NCBI GenBank assembly: GCA_963602445.1
Contig: CAVCIY010000002.1
Coordinates: forward strand, 1-6,336
Reading direction: 5' to 3'
Length of the DNA: 6,336 nt
Source of the DNA: Alangreenwoodia sp963602445
GTDB taxonomy: Bacteria > Bacillota > Clostridia > Peptostreptococcales > Anaerovoracaceae
Each line of letters starts with the position of its first letter. Within the stretch, counting starts at the first letter, position 1. Under the pieces are notes generated by a model, which saw only the letters and a program-made list of their open reading frames with translations, searched no databases and was not told the origin of the DNA. The translations under genes and the position numbers were made by a program. Positions 1 to 5,126 of this stretch are shown here, in pieces.

Positions 1-27
1 CTGTCGGTGCTGTCGGTGCGTCGGCGC
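1..27 (-). repeat. 9-bp tandem repeat inside proC (Ala-Pro-Thr repeat)
   Basis: On the plus strand CTGTCGGTG occurs twice in tandem (1-9 and 10-18), followed by a related CGTCGGCGC (19-27). Being 9 bp long, the unit keeps the proC frame and encodes repeated Ala-Pro-Thr/Asp. It falls in the loop just before the expected RAMPNTP motif. The array may continue to the left of the window. Confidence 0.7.
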
Positions 28-367
28 TTTGAGTTGCTGTCAACATATCTGTAAGCTGAGATGTGCTTATCCCGGCAGCTATTGAAATCACAAGCTTTGA
101 AGCATTCTCTCCGTCAAGCTTTGATTTAACTTTCGCAAGAACGTCTCGCACGTCCTTAGGCTTCACTGCAATCAAAAGAGCATCGCATTTTTGTGTCAAT
201 TCTTCTATGTCGGAACATGCTGTTATGTCATTTTCAGATGCAAAAGCTGATGTTTTCGCTTCGCTGTGTCCCACAACATACACATTGTGTACATCTGTGT
301 TGGTCGCAAGATATCCCTTTAATATCGCCGATGCCATATTCCCGGTGCCTATAATTCCAAGCTTCAC
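1..367 (-). CDS. proC: Pyrroline-5-carboxylate reductase, N-terminal part (3' end cut by window edge)
   Basis: ProC catalyses the last step of proline synthesis, the NAD(P)H-dependent reduction of 1-pyrroline-5-carboxylate to proline, in the cytosol. The minus strand reads MKLGIIGTGNMASAILKGYL, the Rossmann-fold dinucleotide site (GxGxMA) expected at the ProC N-terminus. It continues with CDALLIAVKPKDV and KLVISIAAGIS, both hallmark ProC segments. The start is GTG at 365-367, fixed by an AAGGAG ribosome site 8 nt upstream; no ATG fits. About 122 codons are visible. After the helix ending STSQLTDMLTA the protein enters TQSADAPTAPT, a repetitive stretch, where family members would soon reach the RAMPNTP motif; that motif lies beyond the edge. 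The gene follows proB by 167 bp on the same strand, consistent with one proline operon. Identity is near certain; whether the full gene is intact cannot be seen. Confidence 0.93.
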   Translation of the reverse strand, partial: MKLGIIGTGNMASAILKGYLATNTDVHNVYVVGHSEAKTSAFASENDITACSDIEELTQKCDALLIAVKPKDVRDVLAKVKSKLDGENASKLVISIAAGISTSQLTDMLTATQSADAPTAPT

Positions 368-375
368 TGTCAGAT

Positions 376-381
376 CTCCTT
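376..381 (-). promoter_or_regulatory. Ribosome binding site of proC (decides the GTG start)
   Basis: The minus strand carries AAGGAG, 8 nt before GTG at 367-365. The codons that follow immediately give the conserved KLGIIGTGNM sequence, so this site sets the start. Confidence 0.85.
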
Positions 382-393
382 TCGATTTTCGCC

Positions 394-449
394 CTTGCGT
401 CTCCTTATGTCTTCGCATCATCTTGTGTCTTCTTATGTCTTTGTATCAC
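394..449. repeat. 28-bp tandem duplication built of 10-bp sub-units, proB-proC gap
   Basis: Positions 394-421 and 422-449 are two adjacent 28-bp copies matching at 23 of 28 positions; all five differences are C/T. Each copy contains two successive 10-mers of the type CTTRYGTCTY (394-403, 404-413; 422-431, 432-441) and then an 8-bp tail resembling CGCATCAT. On the transcribed strand this is a purine-rich AAGACAYAAG repeat just upstream of the proC ribosome site. No gene fits here. The function is unknown. Confidence 0.8.
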
Positions 450-465
450 CGTATAAGAAAGTATT

Positions 466-491
466 TTCGGGATTTCCCGGAAGTTCTTCGG
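466..491 (-). other. Two overlapping imperfect hairpins between proB and proC
   Basis: TTCGGGATTTCCCGGAA (466-482) can fold as a short stem with a 4-base loop and one bulge. CCGGAAGTTCTTCGG (477-491) can form a second stem sharing the CCGGAA arm. The two are mutually exclusive. No clear run of T follows on the minus strand, so this is not a convincing intrinsic terminator. It could be a weak terminator, a processing site, or chance. Confidence 0.25.
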
Positions 492-534
492 AACGCACCT
501 TCGCACTGCCCTTTAAAAAACATTTAGCGTCAAT

Positions 535-1332
535 TTATTTCGGCGCAAATAATGTTGCAATTTCTTCGCCTGCGGCAAGCTTGCGGATTATGTCCGGCTT
601 GCGGCTGTTTGTGAGAATCATCGGGATTCCGTATTTGTTTACGATTTCGGCTGCGTGAAGCTTAGTCACGATTCCGCCTGTTCCGAAGCTGCTCTTGCCT
701 TCTGTGTCGATATTTTTCATAGTATCTGCGACATCCGTGATTCTTTCGATAAGAACTGCGTCATCATATGTATTCGGGTCCTTGTCATATACACCGTCGA
801 TATCGCTCATAAGAATCAGCAGGTCTGCATCCCAAAGATTTGCCGTAAGGGCGCTGAGCGTGTCGTTGTCTCCGATTTTGATCTCATCTACGCTTACGCT
901 GTCATTTTCATTTATTACCGGAACCACGCCTTCATCAATCAATGTAAACATAGCATTTCTGATGTTGAGCTCTCTTACATGGTCGCTGAAGTCCTCGCTC
1001 GTCAAAAGTATCTGTGCGACATGAATCCCATATTCGCCAAAAAGCTCTTTATACATATTCATCAGCTCCACCTGACCGATTGCGCACAGAGCCTGCTTGT
1101 AGTTGATATCGCCCTTCCTGCTCCATTTATTTATGGCCGAAACGCCGCATATGCCTGCTCCGGAGGATACGATAATGACACGCTTGCCGGATTCTATAAG
1201 AGAATATACCTGCGAAATGATATTGCGCATGATTTCTTTATTTACCTTGCCTTCAGAATCAGAAATGGTATTGCTGCCAAGTTTGATAACTATTTTTTTC
1301 GATTCCTCAAAGATTTCTTTTATACTTTCCAT
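535..1332 (-). CDS. proB: Glutamate 5-kinase, short form without PUA domain
   Basis: ProB phosphorylates L-glutamate with ATP to gamma-glutamyl phosphate, the first and usually feedback-controlled step of proline synthesis, passing the labile product to ProA. The 265-residue protein is a complete amino-acid-kinase domain: IVIKLGSNTI with Lys17, VSSGAG (56-60), the glutamate site INENDSVSVDEIKIGDNDTL (140-159), SDIDGVYDKDP (176-186), and GTGGIVTKLHAAEI (217-230). It ends right after this domain. The E. coli-type enzyme is about 367 residues with a C-terminal PUA domain, absent here; short forms occur in other bacteria, so this is probably natural rather than a truncation. The ATG at 1332-1330 has a modest AAGGT site 8 nt upstream, inside a repeat unit. 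The 75-bp gap after purB suggests co-transcription. Confidence 0.95.
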   Translation of the reverse strand: MESIKEIFEESKKIVIKLGSNTISDSEGKVNKEIMRNIISQVYSLIESGKRVIIVSSGAGICGVSAINKWSRKGDINYKQALCAIGQVELMNMYKELFGEYGIHVAQILLTSEDFSDHVRELNIRNAMFTLIDEGVVPVINENDSVSVDEIKIGDNDTLSALTANLWDADLLILMSDIDGVYDKDPNTYDDAVLIERITDVADTMKNIDTEGKSSFGTGGIVTKLHAAEIVNKYGIPMILTNSRKPDIIRKLAAGEEIATLFAPK

Positions 1333-1340
1333 TTTCCTAT

Positions 1341-1403
1341 ACCTTCAAAATGATACCATTACATTCAAAGTGATGCTATTTGCATTCAAAATGTTGACAT
1401 TGC
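1341..1403. repeat. Three imperfect 20-21-bp tandem units, purB-proB gap
   Basis: The units begin at about 1341, 1361 and 1383 and share a core TTCAAARTGNT followed by a pyrimidine-rich tail ending near ATT. The core starts at 1344, 1364 and 1385. The units fill nearly the whole 75-bp interval between the purB stop (1408) and the proB start (1332). The last unit in transcription order contains the proB ribosome site (complement of 1341-1345). Units 1 and 2 differ at four positions, three of them transitions. Confidence 0.65.
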
Positions 1404-1407
1404 GCCC

Positions 1408-2841
1408 CTATACTTTTAAATCGATGTCGCTGCCCAAAAATGCGCTGTTTTCCTCTAATACAGGCTTGATATACGTCTCAACGAATTCTTCTGTCTGCTG
1501 AGGCGAACGTCCGATATAATCTGACGGCTCAGTAAGGTTCAGAACGTCTTCGTGGCTGAGCCCAAAGATAGGATCGTCCGCGATTCTGTCGAGAAGGTCA
1601 TTGGCTCTGCCAAATTCCTTTACCTCACGGCCGGCCTGCATAGAATGAACTCTGATTCTCTCGTGAAGCTCCTGGCGGTCTCCGCCATTTTTAACAGCCT
1701 CCATGATAATATTTTCTGTTGCCATAAACGGTATCTCTGCCATGACATGCTTTTTTATTACTTCCTTGTAAACTACGAGGCCCGAGCTTACATTTGATGC
1801 GATATCAAGAATTGCGTCTATTGCCATAAAGCTTTCCGGAAGGACGAGTCTTCTGTTTGCAGAGTCATCGAGAGTTCTCTCAAACCATTGGGTGGAAGCT
1901 GTCATCGCAGGTGACATGGCATTGCTCATCACAAATCTTGAAAGTGACGCAATTCTTTCGCTTCTCATAGGATTTCTCTTGTATGCCATAGCTGACGAAC
2001 CGATCTGGCTCTTTTCAAACGGTTCTTCTACTTCCTTGAGGTGCTGCAGAAGTCTGATGTCATTTGTCATCTTGTGCGCGCTCTGTGCGATTCCGCTGAG
2101 AACGGCGAGAATCTTGAAGTCAACCTTTCTGGTGTATGTCTGGCCCGAAACAGGAATGGATTTTGCAAATCCCATCTTTTCTACTACCTTGCGATCGAGC
2201 TGCTTAACCTTTTCGTGATCTCCGTCAAAAAGATCGAGGAAGCTCGCCTGTGTGCCTGTTGTGCCTTTTACTCCAAGGAGCATAAGGCTGTCGATTAGTT
2301 CGACTACATCCAGATAATCAAAATAAAAATCCTGCATCCAAAGTGTCGCTCTCTTGCCTACCGTAGTGAGCTGCGCCGGCTGGAAATGCGTGAATCCCAG
2401 AGTCGGAACATCCTTGTATTCGAGTGCGAATTTGCTGAGTCTGCTAAGCAGGTCTGCCAACTTGTGCTTTACGATAACAAGCGCCTCGCGGTATTGAATA
2501 ACGTCGGTATTGTCTCCCACATATGCACTTGTAGCTCCGAGATGAATAATTCCCTTGGCTTTCGGGCACTGAAGGCCATAAGCGTAAACATGAGCCATTA
2601 CATCATGCCTTACTTCCTTCTCGCGTTTTCTGGCGTCCTCGTAATTGATGTCGTCCTTGTGAGCCTTAAGCTCCTCAATCTGCTCATCCGTAATGTCAAG
2701 TCCCAGCTCCTTTTCCGCCTCCGCAAGGGCTATCCAAAGTTCTCTCCATGTCGTAAACTTCTTGTCGGGGGAAAATACAGCTGACATCTCTTTGCTCGTA
2801 TATCTCTCAATGAGAGGATTTGAATACGTATCTCTTTTCAA
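1408..2841 (-). CDS. purB: Adenylosuccinate lyase, eukaryote-like subtype
   Basis: PurB works twice in purine synthesis, splitting fumarate from SAICAR to give AICAR and from adenylosuccinate to give AMP. The 477-residue protein belongs to the fumarase/aspartase superfamily: RHDVMAHV (78-85), GATSAYVGDNTD (102-113), the catalytic-acid region THFQPAQLTT with His152, KGTTGTQASF (192-201), and the flexible signature loop GSSAMAYKRNP (281-291) with the catalytic serine at 282/283. TQWFERTLDDSANRR (317-331) and PFMATENIIM (371-380) match, from memory, the human ADSL type rather than the shorter B. subtilis type. The start is TTG at 2841-2839, supported by GAGGT 7 nt upstream; the N-terminus RDTYSNPLIERY is typical of the family. 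It sits between proA and proB, an unusual place for a purine gene, with its own AT-rich upstream region. Confidence 0.97.
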   Translation of the reverse strand: MKRDTYSNPLIERYTSKEMSAVFSPDKKFTTWRELWIALAEAEKELGLDITDEQIEELKAHKDDINYEDARKREKEVRHDVMAHVYAYGLQCPKAKGIIHLGATSAYVGDNTDVIQYREALVIVKHKLADLLSRLSKFALEYKDVPTLGFTHFQPAQLTTVGKRATLWMQDFYFDYLDVVELIDSLMLLGVKGTTGTQASFLDLFDGDHEKVKQLDRKVVEKMGFAKSIPVSGQTYTRKVDFKILAVLSGIAQSAHKMTNDIRLLQHLKEVEEPFEKSQIGSSAMAYKRNPMRSERIASLSRFVMSNAMSPAMTASTQWFERTLDDSANRRLVLPESFMAIDAILDIASNVSSGLVVYKEVIKKHVMAEIPFMATENIIMEAVKNGGDRQELHERIRVHSMQAGREVKEFGRANDLLDRIADDPIFGLSHEDVLNLTEPSDYIGRSPQQTEEFVETYIKPVLEENSAFLGSDIDLKV

Positions 2842-2848
2842 AGCTTAT

Positions 2849-2853
2849 ACCTC
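2849..2853 (-). promoter_or_regulatory. Ribosome binding site of purB (supports the TTG start)
   Basis: GAGGT on the minus strand lies 7 nt before TTG at 2841-2839. It is followed by the family-typical N-terminus, so TTG is preferred over any internal ATG. Confidence 0.75.
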
Positions 2854-2932
2854 TTCTTCTTTCTTTTTTCGACTCTATACTTTAACTTCTTTTATATAAT
2901 TTTTCTGATTTTATAGTTATATTATTATATAT

Positions 2933-2962
2933 TTTATACTTTATGAATATACCTTATAACAA
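2933..2962 (-). promoter_or_regulatory. Candidate sigma-A promoter for purB
   Basis: Positions 2855-2965 are strikingly AT-rich compared with the GC-rich repeats just upstream. On the minus strand TTGTTA (complement of 2957-2962) and TATAAA (complement of 2933-2938) are separated by 18 nt. Several alternative -10-like TATAAT/TATATA words occur nearby, so the exact hexamers are uncertain. A promoter here would give purB, and perhaps proB and proC, a transcription start independent of proA. Confidence 0.4.
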
Positions 2963-3058
2963 TTATTTTGAGAATGCGGGCCGAACTCGCCTGCGCTTAC
3001 TGCTTGAAGCCGCCTTTGCGCCTTTTTACTCTGTTCGAACTCGCCTGCGCTTTATAGC

Positions 3059-3096
3059 TCGAAGCCGCACGAGATGCCTGAGACACCTGATGCTGC
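3059..3096. repeat. 38-bp exact direct repeat, copy 1
   Basis: Identical base for base to 3237-3274, 178 bp away. It begins TCGAAGCCGCACGAGATGCC and ends GATGCTGC. The offset is not a multiple of three, so any peptide repeat it appears to encode falls in different frames, which argues against coding. Confidence 0.85.
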
Positions 3097-3236
3097 TTTT
3101 GATTGCCGCACGGCTGCCCGTAACTGCTTTTGATCGTTGCTCGTTGCCGTCGGATACTGTCTTTGTCTGCACTCGGAATCATCTGAGATGCCTGAAGTCA
3201 GCTCCTGAGCCGCCCGATACTGCCTTCTTTCTGCGT

Positions 3237-3274
3237 TCGAAGCCGCACGAGATGCCTGAGACACCTGATGCTGC
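3237..3274. repeat. 38-bp exact direct repeat, copy 2
   Basis: The second copy of the block at 3059-3096. It ends 43 bp downstream of the proA stop codon in the direction of transcription. Confidence 0.85.
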
Positions 3275-3316
3275 CCGATGCACGGAAGACCGATGCACTC
3301 AAAGTCTCTCGACCGT

Positions 3317-4594
3317 CTAAAGATCCTTAAAATGAAACGTTCTCTTTCCGCTCGCATAATCGCCTACGATATGGCCGTTTCCAAACAGCTTATACTTGTA
3401 AGTCACAAGACCCTCGAGACCGACAGGACCCCTTGCGTGAATCTTTCCCGTTGAAATTCCGACCTCGGCGCCGAATCCATATCTGTAGCCGTCCGCAAAT
3501 CTTGTCGAACAGTTGCAATATACACCTGCCGAATCGACAAGCTGCATAAAATGCTCCGCGGCATCCGCATCTTCCGTGACAATGCAATCCGTGTGATGCG
3601 AGCCAAAACGGTTGATATGCTCAACAGCCTCGTCAATATTATCAACAACCTTCGCCGAAATAATATAATCAAGATATTCGGTTCTGAAATCTTCTTCCTC
3701 GGCAGTTTCGCAATCAACAATATTTCTGATATCCTCAGTACCCTTAAGCGTCACGCCGGCACTTGAAAGCGCTTCGGCAAGAGCCGGCATCAGGGCATCT
3801 GCGGCGTCCCTGTGTACGAGCAGAGTCTCAGCCGCATTGCATGCCGCCGCATACTGGGTCTTTGCGTCCATAATAATCCTCACAGCCTTCTCAATATCAG
3901 CAGACCTGTCAACATAGACATGACATATGCCGTCCGCGTGACCCATCACAGGAATCTTTGTATTTCTCATGATGTGCTGGACAAATTCGTTCGATCCTCT
4001 TGGAATGAGCAGATCGATCGACTCGTGACACTTAAGCACATTGTCTATATCGTCGTGAGTCTCCGCAAGCATAAGGCAGCCTTCCGGCATGCCCGCAGCC
4101 ATAGCTGCTTCGTTTATAATCTCAAACATCTTTCTATTTGTATTCTTTCCTTCGCTTCCGCCCTTGAGCATGGCGCAATTTCCGCTCTTTATGCAGAGCG
4201 ACGCAACCTGAACCATAGCATCCGGCCTGGCCTCAAATATTACACCTATCACGCCTATCGGACATGTCTGGCGATAAAGAGTAAGACCGTCGTCAAGCTC
4301 CCTTGCGAGAGTAATTTTTCCTAACGGATCCGGAAGAGAAATAAGCTCGTGAAGTCCGCTCAATACATCCTTAAGCTTTCCTTCGTCAAACCTGAGCCTC
4401 TTTTGAACAGGTGCGGAAATGCCCTTTTCCGCCGCAGCTTCCAAATCCTTCCTGTTTTCTTTAAAAATGTCCTCTTTTGAGGAAACGAGCGCATCCGCTA
4501 CAGCCTTGAGAACCGAATTTCTCTGTTCTGCTGACGTAGCTGACATCATCGGGCTTACAGCCTTCATTTGCGCCACTTTTTCTCTTATATCCAT
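3317..4594 (-). CDS. proA: Glutamate-5-semialdehyde dehydrogenase (gamma-glutamyl phosphate reductase)
   Basis: ProA reduces gamma-glutamyl phosphate with NADPH to glutamate-5-semialdehyde, which cyclises to the ProC substrate. The 425-residue product has the usual family length and aldehyde-dehydrogenase fold: GVIGVIFEARPDAMVQVASL (114-133), SGNCAMLKGGSE (137-148), PRGSNEFVQHI (198-208), IPVMGHADGICHVYVD (214-229), the catalytic-cysteine motif AAACNAAETLLVH with Cys252, and the C-terminal signature GFGAEVGISTGKIHARGPVGLEGL, ending in YKYKLFGNGHIVGDYASGKR. The ATG at 4594-4592 has GGAAGGG 7 nt upstream. No obvious defect is seen. It is the first proline gene in transcription order, separated from proB by purB. 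Its leader is a dense 13-bp repeat array, so expression may depend on transcription through that array. Confidence 0.97.
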   Translation of the reverse strand: MDIREKVAQMKAVSPMMSATSAEQRNSVLKAVADALVSSKEDIFKENRKDLEAAAEKGISAPVQKRLRFDEGKLKDVLSGLHELISLPDPLGKITLARELDDGLTLYRQTCPIGVIGVIFEARPDAMVQVASLCIKSGNCAMLKGGSEGKNTNRKMFEIINEAAMAAGMPEGCLMLAETHDDIDNVLKCHESIDLLIPRGSNEFVQHIMRNTKIPVMGHADGICHVYVDRSADIEKAVRIIMDAKTQYAAACNAAETLLVHRDAADALMPALAEALSSAGVTLKGTEDIRNIVDCETAEEEDFRTEYLDYIISAKVVDNIDEAVEHINRFGSHHTDCIVTEDADAAEHFMQLVDSAGVYCNCSTRFADGYRYGFGAEVGISTGKIHARGPVGLEGLVTYKYKLFGNGHIVGDYASGKRTFHFKDL

Positions 4595-4612
4595 TTTTTA
4601 TCCCTTCCAACT

Positions 4613-4833
4613 GCGTCATACACTTGCGCCACGCACCTGCGACACGCACTTGCGACACACATCCGCGACATACACTTGCGACATGCATCTGCGCCACGCA
4701 CTTGCGACACACATCCGCGACATGCATCTGCGACATACACTTGCGACATGCATCCGCGACACGCATCCGCGACATATATCTGCGCCATACACCTGCGACA
4801 TGCATCCGCGACATATATCCGGCACAACGCATT
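4613..4833. repeat. Array of sixteen 13-bp tandem repeats plus one decayed unit, proA leader
   Basis: Units begin every 13 bp without any indel at 4613, 4626, 4639 and so on to 4808. A decayed seventeenth starts at 4821. The plus-strand consensus is GCGACAYRCAYYY. Columns 1-3, 5, 6 and 10 are invariant in the 16 good units. Columns 7, 8, 9, 11, 12 and 13 vary only by transitions. Column 4 is A in twelve units, C in three and T in one. Columns 11-13 are always one of CTT, CCT, TCC or TCT. Units 3-4 (4639-4664) and 7-8 (4691-4716) match except at one base, hinting at a 52-bp higher-order duplication. The array ends 18 bp before the proA start codon. There is no spacer/repeat alternation, so it is not CRISPR. 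Confidence 0.95.
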
Positions 4834-4853
4834 CAATTTTCTCACTATCTATG

Positions 4854-4881
4854 ATTTTATCCCACCGAGGCATTCTTTAAA
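4854..4881 (-). promoter_or_regulatory. Weak candidate promoter for proA, upstream of the 13-bp array
   Basis: On the minus strand TTTAAA (complement of 4876-4881) and TAAAAT (complement of 4854-4859) are 16 nt apart in a locally AT-rich patch. Initiation would fall near 4847, so the whole 13-bp array would become a roughly 250-nt proA 5' leader. The hexamers are imperfect and the placement is tentative. Confidence 0.3.
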
Positions 4882-4921
4882 AGACACAGTGTGAAATTCT
4901 TTGTATTTTTTTCTGTTTTAT

Positions 4922-5126
4922 CGCGCCGCCGGTCATCACTTTCGGCACACATGCCATTTCGTCGCGAAACCGCGGCGCCGCACCACCGTGCAGCCACCTT
5001 CGAAACCGTCCGCATGCCGCGCCGCCATGCCATCATCTTTGCCTCACAGCCCACCTTCGCCGTGCGCCGCTTTCGGCACACATGCTATTTTCGTCACGCC
5101 GCCGCGCGCTGCGGTCATATCACTTT
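4922..5126. repeat. GC-rich degenerate repeats between the exonuclease gene and the proA leader
   Basis: The interval 4834-5114 has no supported gene. CTTTCGGCACACATGC is exact at 4939-4954 and 5070-5085, each followed by a CATTTCGTCRCG-like stretch. CGCGCCGCC is exact at 4922-4930 and 5018-5026, each followed by a TCATC-containing stretch. A third relative, GGTCATATCACTTT at 5114-5127, overlaps the last codons and stop of the upstream gene and resembles GGTCATCACTTT at 4931-4942. No clear intrinsic terminator for the exonuclease gene is visible. The part from 4834 to 4920 is AT-rich and non-repetitive. Confidence 0.65.

Larger units (their letters stand above)
2982..3299. repeat. GC-rich mosaic of imperfect repeats, proA-purB gap
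   Basis: This interval has no credible gene. CGAACTCGCCTGCGCTT occurs exactly at 2982-2998 and 3036-3052 (period 54), each copy followed by a related GCTYGAAGCCGC. A 38-bp block at 3059-3096 recurs exactly at 3237-3274, with a diverged relative of its middle (GAGATGCCTGA) at about 3184-3194. CTGCTTTTGAT repeats at 3093-3103 and 3124-3134. CCGATGCAC repeats at 3275-3283 and 3290-3298. The words GAAGCCGC and GAGATGCCTGA are shuffled through the region. I see no terminal inverted repeats, no transposase and no strong terminator for proA. Confidence 0.8.

Noticed and set aside
655..1353. A 232-codon plus-strand open frame opposite proB.
   Set aside because: It lies antisense to a clear glutamate kinase gene. 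Its sequence has no recognisable family features and is a shadow of the real frame.
2982..3299. Insertion sequence or MITE.
   Set aside because: The repeats are direct, not terminal inverted, with no target-site duplication or transposase fragment visible.
2943..3357. Open frames of 61-125 codons on both strands in the proA-purB gap, with apparent peptide repeats such as QHQVSQASRAAS.
   Set aside because: The 38-bp repeat is offset by 178 bp, so the peptide repeats sit in different frames. There is no ribosome site, and one frame overlaps proA.
4613..4833. CRISPR array.
   Set aside because: Units are contiguous 13-mers with no unique spacers, and no cas gene is in the window.
4613..4833. 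Iterons of a replication origin.
   Set aside because: The phased short units invite the comparison, but there is no rep gene, no DnaA-box pattern noticed and no AT-rich unwinding tract built into the array. The context is a metabolic gene leader.
4419..4894. Long open frames on both strands over the 13-bp array, encoding Cys/Arg- or His/Thr/Cys-rich 13-residue repeats.
   Set aside because: A 13-bp unit with no stop codon opens all six frames automatically. None of the frames has a convincing ribosome site and some run into proA. They are artefacts unless leader translation is shown.
4595..4900. Proline T-box or other known riboswitch upstream of proA.
   Set aside because: I find no T-box consensus (GGGTGGNACCGCG-like) and no terminator/antiterminator pair on the minus strand.
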